A stretch of 64,000 bases of DNA from Scleromitrula shiraiana. Its lineage: Eukaryota; Ascomycota; Leotiomycetes; Helotiales; Sclerotiniaceae. The stretch lies in the NCBI GenBank assembly GCA_028455995.1, contig JABELC010000001.1, positions 3,832,501 through 3,896,500 of the forward strand. The letters run 5' to 3'. Position numbers and translations under genes: made by a program. This document shows, in pieces, positions 37,083 to 49,362 of the stretch (the first letter of the stretch is position 1; every line of letters starts with the position of its first letter). The notes under the pieces were generated by a model that worked only from the letters and a program-made list of their open reading frames with translations, was not told where the DNA came from and searched no databases.

Positions 37083-37693
37083 GTTGCGGGGTTGGAGAGT
37101 TGATTATGGGTTTCGAAATGGGGATGGGAGATGTGGAATAGGATGGGATGATTTTATTGCGGGTTGTGCTTTAGTAGAATGGTGGTGAGAGGGACGTTGA
37201 AATGAGTAGATGCGAGATTTTAATAGGTTGAAACGTATTCGTGAGATAAGAATCGAACTTTTATACCTATTAGGGCGGAAATCACTGTGCGTGTGGACTG
37301 CTCTTTAGTAGAACTACCAGAAATTTATGTCGTCTATTTTCATATTGCAGGTTGTGTATTGCTCAATATGATGTAAAGTGATGAAATGTTGAATACTAGA
37401 CAACTGGGATGAACAAATGCAGGGTTGGTGGCCGTTAGGCTTCTATATGGGATCCGTGGAGAAACCTACTCGGTCACTTTAACTTGGAAAATCCCGAGTT
37501 TTTGTTTTTATTCATCAAACATATACCGAGTTAAATGGATTCTCATTCTCATTGGTAGCAGTAGTCATTCAAGTTTATGGGCATTCTAAGCAAAAAGAGA
37601 CATAACAAGGAATACCGCAAGATATACAAAAAAGCAAATGGGGTATCTTATATTTGGTTCTATTAATTATTACTACATGACTAGAGGAGACAT
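37083..37693. other. Convergent intergenic region
   Basis: About 610 bp between convergent 3' ends. A short stretch near 37235 resembles a Pol III B box on the minus strand but forms no tRNA fold that I can see. Confidence 0.5.
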
Positions 37694-39964
37694 TCAAGCC
37701 TTCTGACGTTTCTTCCTGGTCGGCTGTTTCCGCCTGGAATTATTTGACTCTTCCCGAAGTTGCTCTTCAATGGCCTCATCGGTATCATCTTCATCTTCAA
37801 TATTTTCTCCAGCCTCTTCAACTTCACTTTCGTCATCAGACTCGAGACCAAAAGCTTTGTCGACGTCATCGGCAACATCTTCTAACTCAACACCACCATC
37901 GTCACTGCCAAAGCCTTCGAACCTGTGCAATGGTTAGTGTTTGATAAAGGGAATGTTAGAGGTTTCGAACTTACGAATCATCTTCGTCATCGGCAGCCGT
38001 TGAAGCAATGTCTCCGACTGATGTGTCAGCTATTGATTCACCATCTTCTCCTCTCTTTCTCTTTCGCGGCATCTCGCCAAGTCTACCTTCTCGACCTTTG
38101 ATACCTGACTCTTCTGCGCCTTCTGGAGCCGGAGGTGGAGTAAACCATGGAATTTTGCCTCTCAAAAAGTCATTTAGTACCATCTTTGCGACACCATCAA
38201 CATCAGGTTCACCACCGTGTAAAAGTCTTCCTGCTTTTCTTGCAAGAAGTTCTAGGAATTCAATATGATTTTTGTAGCCCTTTAGAGCATATGTTCTTTC
38301 AATGTGTTGAGGTTTAGTTTTTGTTAAAACTGCGGGAATATATTGTTCTGGATGTTCAACGTTTTCTACTCTTACTACACCTCGTAGTAGAATATCTTGT
38401 GGTGTGTCAGTACTGCTCGGAGGAACTACTCCAGGGCAATCAATAAGATAGATACGTTTCATCAATGTGATATACTGCCAGACTTTCGTTTCGCCAGGTA
38501 TTGGGGCAACTGTGCAGACTTTCTTTTTTCGTAATGTGTTAATGATCGAAGATTTTCCCGTATTCGGGTATCCGATAAAACCGACGGATATTTGTTTGCG
38601 GTCGGAATGTAGAATCGAGAATTGTCGAAGAAGTTGTATAAGGGAACCCTTTCCGAATGAGTTCGTGATTGATGCATGGAAAGCAAGTGTTGGATAATCT
38701 TTAGAAAGAGATCGCACCCAAGAAGCCTGCAATATAATCAGCAAATGCGTATAATTTATCTAATATTATTGCGTGAAATGTATGAATCATTACTAAGAAA
38801 ACCACCACGAGCCACTAGCTAAAGAGGAAGTGGATTTCAACTCAAACGAAACATGCCCAATCTCTTTGCGACAGACCCCCCAAGACGGTGAGCTGCCTAC
38901 TCGAGATCCAGAAAGGACCAAGAGCGGCGAGATTGGAGTCAATCTACCAAAGTTGTAACAGACGATCTTCCATTGTGAGGAGCACATAATGCAGAAGGAG
39001 CCTTGACTTAACGATGGAACAGAAGAAGACGTAAGGAAAAATGTAAGAGGGGTTTGAACTTACAGCAACTCCTGTTGGCACAAGATCGCATTTGTTTAGT
39101 ACAAATATCAAATGCTTATGCGGGGCTTCATCCTTGATATACTTCTCCACACTCCGACAACGTGTTCCTAGGGGATCTCTAGCATCGAGGACATGAATGA
39201 TCACATCTGAAGAATCGATAACCTTATATAATTCGTTCCAGATACGCTTGCTTTGACCTTTGCTGAAGATAGCCTCTCTGGCACTGGTAATCTGGCCATC
39301 ATCAATTGCAGCAGCTTCTCCAACAGCCTCTGGGTCTCCCGATGTTCCACTTAGAAGCTTTGCTTGTTCTAGACGATCTAAGTATGTATCATGGCTTTTG
39401 ACACTATCGTCGGCGAGATCCTCCAAGGAACTGACTCCTAACTTTACTCTCTTGCGTTGTGCTTTGGGGCCAAAAACATCACCGAATGGAGACGCTTCAA
39501 CAGTCATCTTAGCTTGGTGTTGTTTGATACCATTCTTGCCTTGACCATCGTGAATGAGACTCATAGGTAATTTATTAGTTTTTAGTAGCACAGAGTATGG
39601 ATCATTTGCTCTTTCAGCCATTGCCTCTCGGAAAGAGCTCAAAGCCTCTTGGCCAATGACACGCGAGTTTGTAAACCATTTCCGGTTGGGTTCGATTCGC
39701 GCTGCAGGAGTTTCTCTGCTCTGAAAAGAGGCAGCCTTTGTCACTTTTCCAGCGGCATTGTGCTGAGCTTTGCCATCCTTGTACATGTTCAAGGTCTTGA
39801 CCTTCTTCGCAGAGCTGCGAAATCGTTAATATTATCTCAATGATGAGGGCGTGTAGTATTTCATACCGATAGAAGTTCTCGCCCTTGACCTTGACATTGG
39901 CCATGCCATCTCCAACTTTCCCCTGCCTAACCTTTCGTGCAGCTTCTTTCTTACCGGTACCCAT
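37694..39964 (-). CDS. NOG2: Nucleolar GTPase of 60S ribosome assembly
   Basis: Circularly permuted GTPase that acts on pre-60S particles in the nucleolus and nucleus (yeast Nog2/Nug2). Four exons (39964-39867, 39814-39064, 38726-37975, 37922-37694) give 609 aa. The N-terminal NGP1-type domain is rich in Lys/Arg. The G motifs appear in permuted order: G5/G4 first (DARDPLGTRCRSVEKYI, VLNKCDLVPTG, about 275), then G1 GYPNTGKSS (about 335), G2 in the VAPIPGETKVWQY segment, and G3 DCPGVVPP (about 380). The tail is acidic, then basic (RRKQPTRKKRQKA), suiting rRNA binding. Introns 1 and 3 are 52 nt; intron 2 (38727-39063) is 337 nt and sits right after VPTGVA. Divergent to mS26. Confidence 0.93.
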
Positions 39965-40289
39965 ATTGATGGTTATTGCGCAATGCGCAATGAGAATTGT
40001 TATTTGCGGTTTTTTTCGAAATAAAAAAAAGTATGAAGAAAAAGAAGAAGCTTTGGAGAAAAAAAAATTATTTTAGAGAATTTGAGATTGTGGCTTTACT
40101 ACCAGCACTAGTGTGTGGCTAGGCTCACGCTAACCAAAGATATTTTATCAACTCTCCAGAATTGTCAAATTATTATTTGAATGGGGGGATAATCTATCTC
40201 AACCACCACCAATCGTGTAACAATTAATATTACGTATCTACGGTTGGAGTTCTTGACATCAATAGATCGATTTTCTGGAAATAGCTGCG
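39965..40289. promoter_or_regulatory. Compact bidirectional promoter, NOG2 / mS26
   Basis: Only 325 bp separate the two start codons, so both promoters must overlap or abut. It includes an A-rich purine tract just upstream of NOG2 (about 40015-40075). No known operator recognised. Confidence 0.6.
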
Positions 40290-41192
40290 ATGTCTTCGTC
40301 TATACCGAGGAGCTCTCTGAGCTTTGCTGCACGATGTAGACCATATCAGTCAATTTCATTCTCATCTCGTAATTTCTCTACAACTCCTCCATGCCATGCG
40401 ATTGGCCCAGAAAGCCCCAAATTTATTGAAATCCCTACTACACCCCAACGAGACGCAATTCCACGCCGAGATATCAAGGGGACTCTACCACCACCTCGAA
40501 ATCTATTTCCCAGTCGCGGCCCCAACAAAGTCTCAGAAGAGTATCTATCTGCTGTTACTCGCGAACCTTCGAATAAGTCTGCGCCGCCCAACGACTATGT
40601 TGCATGGAAACGTCGGATGGCTGCATCACGAAGAAAGAACCTTCGGGAAGGATTGATAGAGCTCAATAAGAGAAAAGTGCGTCAGGAGGCACTGATTGCA
40701 GAGCGGAGCGCAAGGAAACGGCAAGAGAATCACGCAAGACTTCATGCTCCTCAGCGAGAGGATGACAGATTGACGAACCCTACCATCACCGAATCCATGT
40801 CAAAACTCCAAGTTGGCTTTGTTCCAGACCCAAATAGGGAAAGTGAACTCGCTGCAAAAGTCATGAGGGTGCAAGAAAGGGAAGCTAGACGGGAGGCACA
40901 GAGAAAGGACGCCTTGCACACATTGTATATGAATGCCAGATCGTTCATCACAACAGAAGAAGAACTTGATGCCAAAATCGAACAAATCTTCGTCCCGAAC
41001 CCGTTCCCAACAAATCAATATACAGACAATATCTGGGTAGCACTCTCTTCACCCCCTACGGTACAAGACATGCTCTCTATTGTCAACGGCAACCAGAACA
41101 ATGCGATGGAATTTTACGCTCAGCCTGCTATAATCAACAACACCAGATTGAAGCGAATCTCGGAAGAATTAACGGGTGGAAAGATGGATTGA
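40290..41192 (+). CDS. Mitochondrial small-subunit ribosomal protein mS26 (Pet123-like)
   Basis: Single-exon gene of 300 aa. The first 35-40 residues are rich in Ser, Arg and Ala without acids and contain the RNFSTTPP cleavage-like stretch, a mitochondrial presequence. The mature part is a long basic, coiled-coil-like protein with repeated Arg/Lys/Glu heptads (about 100-220), a conserved NDYVAWKRRMAASRRKNL block and a C-terminal NPFPTNQYTDNIWVALSSPP segment. This resembles fungal mS26 of the 37S mitoribosomal subunit. The family call is from memory of composition and layout and is moderately sure; a mitochondrial location is surer. Confidence 0.7.
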   Translation: MSSSIPRSSLSFAARCRPYQSISFSSRNFSTTPPCHAIGPESPKFIEIPTTPQRDAIPRRDIKGTLPPPRNLFPSRGPNKVSEEYLSAVTREPSNKSAPPNDYVAWKRRMAASRRKNLREGLIELNKRKVRQEALIAERSARKRQENHARLHAPQREDDRLTNPTITESMSKLQVGFVPDPNRESELAAKVMRVQEREARREAQRKDALHTLYMNARSFITTEEELDAKIEQIFVPNPFPTNQYTDNIWVALSSPPTVQDMLSIVNGNQNNAMEFYAQPAIINNTRLKRISEELTGGKMD

Positions 41193-42534
41193 TGGAGGTA
41201 TATATTTGTATCATAGCGAGTGGCTCAGCCAAACGATTCGCAGCTGTCTGTAAAATATGCGAAGAGATATCCTACCTTTGTCTTCTCCTTTTCCAAATTG
41301 AGAGTTTCCAAGAGTTCGCCATGCTTGATAGAATAAATTATAAATCTCCTTCATTGAAAGCCTTATAAGGTCATTCAAGGTTGCTTGCGTCATTTGTACG
41401 GGGCATTATTATAAGGCCCATGGCAACAAGGGAATTAATGTTAGAGATAGAGTCTCATAAGGCTATTACATACGATTCTTAGATATGGCAGGCAATACTG
41501 AAGAATATCAGATAGACAATAGCACATGCTCTGTATTTGTCGGGCTATACAAGTCCAATAAGCAATTTTACTTAACAAGAAACCTTTAGTTCTATTGTAG
41601 AGCAATCTCGCAAGCATACATTTTCTGTTGAATCGACGTTGGGGGGCTTTTTTTGGGTTCAGAAGAGGAAGGTAGTATAGTACAGTAATGTACTATACTG
41701 TAGCATAGATCTGAATGCTTGTAAAGGAACAGGATCTTGACTTTGATCCCTCAAATATATTTAAAATATATACAATCTTTAAACGTATGAGATTGATATG
41801 AACCATTGTGGAGAAGTTCTCACCCTTATTGACCCATTGGTGGAGCAGTGATTTTATGAATCTGGATCAATTTATAATTCGTTAAATGTTAAGAAAATAT
41901 GAACTTCATATAACATATAACATATAACATAGAATTCTCATACTGTATTCTAGGTGTACCAGGTGTAGGAAGATCCATGATTACATACGAGGCGGGATTC
42001 ACGGATATCATAAACCTCTCGATGCCACGCCTGTACTTCCGTCGGTTAATCTAAATCTACCATTGGTATCTATGACCAAAAATATACGCAGTGGCGTTCA
42101 CTTGGTGATATTAACGAATGATTCCATAGAAACGAGACGAACTTGTTACTTCGTACAGTTGTTTATATTAAGTACATTGTACTAGTATTATTATTCATCC
42201 CATTTACAAAAGCAACAGTAACAGTAACAAAAATATTTTATGCAATACTTGACCCGTGGACTACCCCGTGGACTTGCTCTGAGAATATATCCGATTAGAA
42301 CTAAACACCAAATTACCGCAAGCGGACCCCCCGAGGGCCCCAGCCTTCTAGCCTTCTCCGCCCGACTGAATATCTAATAACGAATCTGGGAAATCTTTAC
42401 GAAAAAAAAAAAAAAAAATTAAAGAGTTCAAATGTCACCCTAGATTCTAGGAATGAAATTCCAATCTTCTGTGAATAACTTCCGACTCAAGTCTGGCAAT
42501 ATTTATCGAGTTTCATAGCCACCATTGATCTACC
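41193..42534. other. Intergenic region with hairpin
   Basis: About 1.3 kb between two plus-strand genes. It contains a perfect 10-bp inverted repeat (41674-41699), a CATATAA tandem (about 41907-41931) and a poly-A run (about 42402-42418). No gene supported. Confidence 0.55.
41674..41699. repeat. Perfect inverted repeat / hairpin
   Basis: Arms AGTATAGTAC and GTACTATACT with a 6-nt loop. Confidence 0.85.
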
Positions 42535-44230
42535 ATGTATCCGGTTCGTGGTCCATCAAGGCGACAAGCTAGCCCGCCTGCGAATGAATCTCCTTCAATC
42601 AGTGATCCAATTCCGTCCTCCACTACATTATCTACTACTGCTGCACCAGCTCCCACCATCCCTACGTTCTATTTTTCTGCTACCCCAAATACCGATCGCA
42701 CCACTCAATCCCAATCAGATGATTCTAATACTAAACCAGTTTATATTATTGTAGGTACTTATGCTGTGTTGTGGCGGTATACATAATCCGAGAATCAAAT
42801 CTGACCTTATTCTGCTACAGGCGATTATAATCACTATTGTTGTCCTCCTAGCCTTAGGATTTGCTATTTATATAATCCGCCGAACTAGAATCAAACATAG
42901 AAACCCAAAATATATTCCAACCACTTTCTTGAAAAAAGCATGGGAGAAGTGGGATCCTCAATCACATCGTTATCGCCTACCAGACAACAATGACCAGCTC
43001 GAGTATACAGGAGCAGCTGGTGTTAATAGAGGTCTACCATCCCGACCACCTTCGTCTTTCAACAGTGCCGCTCGGTCAGCAGTGGCCAATGCGGAAAACA
43101 ATGAGACAAGTGGGGTCGACAGGAATACATCAGTTCGTTCGGTGATGACTTTGCCAGCCTATAATATGATCCCTGGACAAAACGAGCAAGTATTAGGAAG
43201 GGAAGGCGAGCGAGGCGGTATCGATGTTGTTCTCGAATTTCCGGAAACAATCGATGAAGAGGAAGCACAAAGAGAAGCAGAAATGGAAGCGTTATATCAG
43301 GTTCGACTTGCAAGACGACGAGAAAACGAAGCACGAGAAGAAAGGAGACGGTTGAGAAGGGAAGCCAGAGAACGAGGCGATCATGTTGCTCTAAGAGAAC
43401 TACAAAATCGCCCAAGGGAAACTAATACTACTGGACCTACTGTCGAGGAGCTTAGAGCAGAGCATGATCGTATTAAGAAGGAACGTCAACGAGCTGTTTC
43501 TTCGGTTGCGTATGGAGATCTTGGTGTTGCAAGGCATGATGGGACACGATTGCGTGCAAATAGTGATGAAAGTGAACGGCAAGGTCTTCTAGGTGACGCA
43601 GCTGGTATGGCAGCGGGCAATACTTATCACCGAAGGGAGAGAAGCACAAGTTCAGTATTGAGCATTGATACTGTGAATTCCGATCTGCCTTCACCTGGAT
43701 TTCCAAGATCCAGAGCAGATTCCGCGACCGGAAGCCCCCTGCGTCGATCTTTTGGTGCGGAAGAAGTACATACAGATCACGAGGGCAGAGCCGGTAGCAG
43801 CCCAGAGATTATAGATCATGATGATATCCCGTTAAGCAGTCCACCAGGATACGACCATATTTCTTTGGACTCGCCGCAAACGGAAGAACCGCATCATGCC
43901 GAACCTCCTCCTGATTATACCAGTCCAGTTCTAGGGAGGGGCGAGGGACCAACTCTAGATGATGGAGTATCTAGATCCCACACTTTAGACAGTGTAATGT
44001 CTGAAAGGAGGACGAGCACCCATAATACCAATCCTGATCCACCCATAGACGAGAGACGTTCATCAACACGATCATCGGGATCAACACGGGGTGTAGGCGG
44101 AATCCCACAATTACCCAGTTTGAGATTATCAACGCTTCCCTCCATCCAAGTAGATCCAGCAAGTCCCAATCCAACGCCCCCGAGAGGCATCACGGAGGAA
44201 GAGGAACAGCAACACACTCATGGACCGTAA
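42535..44230 (+). CDS. Single-pass membrane protein with two PPxY motifs
   Basis: Two exons (42535-42750, 42821-44230) give 541 aa; the 70-nt intron lies just before the membrane segment. Layout: a Ser/Thr/Pro-rich N terminus without a signal peptide, one transmembrane helix (about 73-95, AIIITIVVLLALGFAIYI) followed by RRTRIKHR, then a long cytosolic tail. The tail holds a charged Arg/Glu coiled coil (about 215-280) and a disordered Ser-rich region with PPGY (413-416) and PPDY (435-438). PPxY motifs bind WW domains of Nedd4/Rsp5 ligases, so an adaptor role is possible. I recognise no named family. Positive charge after the helix favours type III topology with the N terminus outside. Confidence 0.8.
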
Positions 44231-44280
44231 GACGGACTAGTCTTTGATATGAATAATGATTCTTAAATAATTTATCTACC

Positions 44281-44312
44281 ATACATACATACATACATAC
44301 ATACATACATAC
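44281..44312. repeat. (ATAC)n microsatellite
   Basis: Eight tandem ATAC units just after the PPxY gene. Confidence 0.9.
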
Positions 44313-44631
44313 ACATAGTTGAAATTTTCCCCTCAATCCCCTTCTTTTAAGCGCAATCAATCTCAACCCAAGCAAACGTACACACAATATATATTACATT
44401 ACATTTTTGTCATCAGTTTCTATACCCCCGCTTCTCTCATTTACAGCACTTCGAGCAAGGCGTTTTTGGTTTTTCGGGCTCGGTGTTGAATTGGAGTTGG
44501 CTTTCTTTTTTTGTGCGTTTTCTGTGTTTTTGTCTAGGTCACTTATCTCTGTTGTACATAACATTTAGCAGGTTCTTCATTTTTTTTTGATTTTCTGCGT
44601 GCATAGGTGGGAACGGAAGTTGAGCAATGTG

Positions 44632-44664
44632 GATGGATGGATGGATGGATGGATGGATGGATGG
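44632..44664. repeat. (GGAT)n microsatellite
   Basis: About eight tandem GGAT units. Confidence 0.9.
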
Positions 44665-46288
44665 GGTTAATCTTCTAATTTAATCTAATCTCTTGGAGTC
44701 GCTCTGAGCTTGAAAGTTCGTTTGGATAGGTAGTGGTAGTCTGTTTAAAGTAGTTGGCTTTGGATATTGGGCAATACATATAAGAGATATTGTGTTCATT
44801 CATATTCAATTGATGTGAAACTACCTCTCATCCAACCCAATCCAATTTAGTTTCAAAAAAAACCCCAACTTCAAATTATTAAATATTTTCCTTCTTTCAT
44901 TCCCGTTATCCTCAATTATCTCGGACTTCACGATGTGCTATATGATCAGTAAATTCTCATGTATGAATACAATACAAGTACATCACCTCGCCTCATCTTA
45001 ACTCATTTCACATCAAATATTCCCTGATATAACTATCCTCATCCCGCATCACCAAATACAATAAAACAAGCACTCAGGAACATTATACTTTAAACATATA
45101 TATACGTTCCTCTCCTCTCTCCTGTTTTGTCGCCATAACTATGATTTATTCTGGCATTCATATGAGTATTGATACCAGCATAACACTAATGACAATAACA
45201 ATGTCAAGTTTGATATCAACGCTTCAAAAGTGGAAGTAGATCATGCAGTAAATCGTTCTTGTTTTGAAACCGAAAAAATAGAATGATGTTGGAAGGTGAG
45301 GTAAGATAAGCGGGAAAGAAAAGAGAAGAAAAGAAAACAAAGGGGTTATCCGAAGGCTAATGAGAAGTTTTATGAAGAAAGTTGATGAGTGATAGAGGTG
45401 GTGAAATAGAGAGGTAAAAAAGATAAAGAGAAGAGACTGACAAGAGCTCTTGAATGATGGTGAGATAATGGGAACGAGAACAAGGAGAAATAGACTATGG
45501 GGGTGAGAATTCAATTTTATATGCTTGCTGATAGCCAGCCAGACACATTTATGCACATCTATACCCTTGACATCCTATCATATGAGAAAAAACTAACCAC
45601 AAACTGAAATCTCGGGATGGCAGATATTCCATTAGAATCTACTACCTTGCTCGACGAGGATTTATATATACGGTACATGAACAATTCTCAGTCTAAAATT
45701 GAATCATCCAAGTCAGTATTATTGAGAATTTGAAAGTATACTAGAATGACATTCCCCATATTCAATTCAGACTCTAGACTTTGGAGAAGTACAATATAAT
45801 GCAAAGTAAACATTCTCATAATCCATACATACATACAATGCACGTGCTAAGGCAGAAGGGAATGAGGAATAAAAGATTTCTGTTTTGCTGTTTTGATGTT
45901 TTACTTGCTTGCATGGATGCTATTTTTCAAATTGATATCTCATCTGCTTTTATTTCTGTTATGTTCTCTATTCGCCCCCTCCAAACCAATCAATCCATGC
46001 ATCCCAATCCCAATCCCAATCCATCCATCCCGAACCCATTCTTCCCACCCTAGAATATCTGCTGCTAAAACAGTGAAAAAGGTGGTTGATTGAACAACGA
46101 CGATAACATCAAAAAAGACGACTATAACTACCGCTACCGCTACTGCTACTGCAACGACATCAAACATCAATCACAAGAACAAATTCATTCCCCGCTCCTC
46201 AGCAATGCAATGCTATGCTGTCCTATGCCATGCTCGCTTATACTATATCATGCCCATCCGAACCTCAAATCCCAAAGTAATGCATCAT

Positions 46289-48336
46289 CTATTGAGCCTC
46301 CAAAGCAGCAGCCATCTCGGCATTGATTCTTGCAACCTCAGCTCTCGCCTTAGCATCTTCCGGGTCCTCGTCGTCATCATGTGCCTCGATAACTGGAGTG
46401 GTCTCTTTAACGGGGGAAGCAGGTGCTTCGACCTTTTGTTCTTCTACTTTTTCCTCGACGGCTTTGGGCTCTTCAACTGTAGGTTCAACGGGGGTTTCCT
46501 CGACTGGGGAAACTGGGGCTGCTTCGGCTTCAACTTCAGCTTCCTTCGTTGGCTCCTCGACTACAGGCTCTTCCGACTTGGCAACGGGAGCTTCTTCGGA
46601 GTTTGGCTCCTCGACGTCAGATTTGGTGGCTTCGGTGGTTGCAGCTTCAGCTGCGGGAATAACTTCTTCGGTCTTCACGGGGACGGGCTCTTCCTTGGGA
46701 GCTTCTTCTTTAACAGGAGATGCCGCCTTTGGCTCCTTGGGCGCTGCCTTCTCCTTTGACACAGTTTTAGCCTCAGTCTTAGGAGCCGAGGTTGAAGATT
46801 TTGGTGCTACTTTTGCGACTGGCTTGGCAGACGATGTAGACTTGATAGCTTTGGTAGCTGCATGAGTTGCGGCCTTAGCATCATTCATCTTCGATGGACC
46901 ATCGGCTGGACGCTTCACTGATTGTGATCGCTTTGGGGGAGTCGTAGGGGTCTTCTCGGCTGTCTTTGAGGCTGATGAGGCGGTTGGTCTCATCATGCGG
47001 GATAGGAATCCATCATCGGCTAATGGAGCGGATGCAGAAGGTAAGCTTCCCTTGGAAGATTTATTTACCAATGCAGGTGGAGGGCCAAGAGATGGTCTAG
47101 TTTTGTTGACTTTTGGGGAGTTTCTTGGGAGTGAAACGGGTGGCCTTGATGCACCGGCACGACTTTGTGATCGTTGCGGGTTGCTAGCCGCGTCGCTTTT
47201 TGCGGTTCCAGCACGGCTGGCTGCTCGACCAGCCGCTGATGCAGAGGCACTCCTCTTTCCAGAAGAGGCTGTGGGCTTGGTGAGGGAAGCTGGGAGCTGA
47301 ACAGGTCTTGTAGGTGATCTGGGCTTAGGCTTGTTAAATCCGCTTTGTGGGGGTGATGGTGGAATTCTTGTCTTTACAGCTGTTTGGCTTTTCGATCTCG
47401 TGGTGCTTGTGGGCGCCAATGAACCATTGCTGGACTTCTTTACGGGGTTCTTCTCTGGGGTCTTCACAGGCTTCTTTTCGGGTGTCTTGCCTGCATCTTT
47501 TGCGGGGCTCTTTTCAGGAGATTTGCTCTTAATGTCTCTTGCAGGTGGTGTTGTTGGAGTTTTTGGAACTCCTTTTGCTGATTTTGGCGATGTTGTTCTG
47601 GGAGATGCTTTTGGTTTCACAGTCCCTGAGGATTTGGTAGAGATGGCTGTAGGGCGTGTTTTTTTAGCTGCAAGCTTATCCGAAGCTTTAGCAGCAGCAG
47701 TTGGTTTCGGAGTGCCATTCTTTGAAGTCGCTCTCTTAGCGCTGCTTGGTGGTGGTGATGTCTTCGAATCCTCTTGTGGTTTCTTCGTAGCTTTTATCTC
47801 TGCTGGCTTCGCTAATTCTCGGCCACGTTGTGGAATGGGATCTGATGGTCCTTCAAGCTGCTTATCCACTTCTAAAGCAGGAGTCTCTGCCAAGGCAGAC
47901 TCAGGGATAGTCTCCGTTACCAGAATACTATCTCTCCTAGCTTTAAACTCGGAAGCAATCGACTCCTTTCTCTCCGCTGTTTCTTTCGGGTGTTCTTTTT
48001 CGTCGATGCTAAAACTAGTTCTCCTTCTTGCCATGCTGGGCTCTTGGCTACCACTATCTTGTCTCCTTAAACCAAGTTGTATTCCTTGTCCGGCAGATTG
48101 TTGTATATTCTTCTCGACGGCTATAAAACTTGTTCTAACTTTAGATAGAGGTCTTGGGGGGGTTGTATTGCTTGCTAATAAAGAGATTGTTTAGAATACA
48201 ATGTGTCCAAGTACCCCTAAAGTAGGACAAAATACTAACCTGCAGAACCACCAGGTGACCGCCCTCGATCCGGAGGTGAATTTGAATTGTCCTTATTTTC
48301 AAACATTGCGCGAAGATTGCGCACGCCTCCGGACAT
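46289..48336 (-). CDS. Lys/Pro/Ala/Ser-rich disordered protein
   Basis: Two exons (48336-48240, 48174-46289) give 660 aa, joined after a 65-nt intron. The start MSGGVRNLRAMFENKD is well placed. Almost the whole protein is low complexity: a basic Ser/Lys/Pro part with repeats of the type TPEKKPVKTPEKNPVKK, an Arg/Ser/Ala part, then a long Glu/Val/Ala/Pro acidic part (EEAPKEEPVPVKTEEV) and a helical acidic end. The shift from a basic middle to an acidic tail recalls microtubule-associated or neurofilament-like proteins, but that is analogy only. The short N-terminal block (LRAMFENK) may be a conserved motif. No domain, signal peptide or membrane segment is visible. Confidence 0.75.
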
Positions 48337-48916
48337 GATGACGAGTTTTTGTAGAGCCGGTAGCTCCTGAATCTCGTAATTGCAAGTCAAAACGAATCTA
48401 ATAAGAATAGAAAGAGCTACTCAATGAGCTCCAGTAGTATGAAGTAATTGGTATAAGAACTAATTGGGATGATCTGCCAAAAAATTATGTGGAGGAAAGA
48501 ATGGTTATCCAATTGCAATTCCCCAAGTGTTAGATGGAAAGTAAATTTAGAATAAGTTGGTAGTAGATATAATACATAAATATGTACTATGTAGATACGA
48601 CAGATATCGTTCTGTATGAGGAAATGAGTAAAAGTATAGTAGGAACCGTGTGTAAGATACGGAAAGTATTCTCAGTGGTGAATTGTATGAGGCATTTGAG
48701 TGAGAGTCGCTGCTCTCTGAAGGAGACTGAACACTTTTGACTGGAGGCCTGATTTGAAAAAGCCACAGTAACACGCGACACGAGTTTCGAGTACTTGTTG
48801 GTGAGTTACAAAAGTTAAGTCGATGTAAACAAAGAGGAGATAGAACCTTGGAGAAGTTGAAAATTATAAAAAAAGGGGTCAAAACAACGAACCAGTCCGT
48901 TCGTTGATACACAAAA

Positions 48917-48938
48917 GGGGGAGGGGGAGGGGGGGGGG
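48917..48938 (+). repeat. G-run tract
   Basis: Two G5 runs separated by single A, then a longer run of about ten G on the plus strand. Confidence 0.85.
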
Positions 48939-49362
48939 AAGATTTGAAAGATGTCCAGATATCACAGTGGCCCCAAGGTCTTAATGTCTTTGTCTTCTTT
49001 TGCAATATCAATTGATAAAATGGATCATTGATCATACGTTCATGTGTCTCGAATAAATATCCAAAGGTTTTATTGTGCAGGGGATATCTACTTAAGTAAT
49101 GTACTCTCAACGTTCTTTTCCCTTCTCGAAATTTATTATATGGAGACTTCCCATGAATCCATGAGTTCATTCACCGGGGAGATATGTACATGGAACATTC
49201 TATAAGATCAAACTATAATTATTGAATATGATAATTGGTCTTTGCACAGATTCATAAACCATACTGAGCATAATTTGGTGGAGAGAGTTCATAATTGTTC
49301 ATTTGTTTATATCCCGGATGGTAGCACAAATATGAAGGAGAAAAGGGGGTAAATATTTTGTG

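Larger units (their letters stand above)
44231..46288. other. Convergent intergenic region with microsatellites
   Basis: About 2 kb between convergent 3' ends. It holds an ATAC array (about 44281-44312), a GGAT array (about 44632-44664) and a CCCAAT-type repeat (about 45995-46030). Short open frames on both strands are low complexity and unsupported. No gene seen. Confidence 0.55.

Noticed and set aside
37230..37330. tRNA-like B box on the minus strand (AGTTCGATTCT)
   Set aside because: No matching acceptor stem, D arm or anticodon arm could be drawn.
45224..45556. Minus-strand open frame of 110 codons
   Set aside because: Phe/Leu/Ser-rich, caused by a purine-rich plus strand; no start context, intron or family.
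46323..48194. Several long plus-strand open frames opposite the disordered-protein gene
   Set aside because: They mirror the low-complexity Lys/Pro/Ala codons of the minus-strand gene and have no family character.
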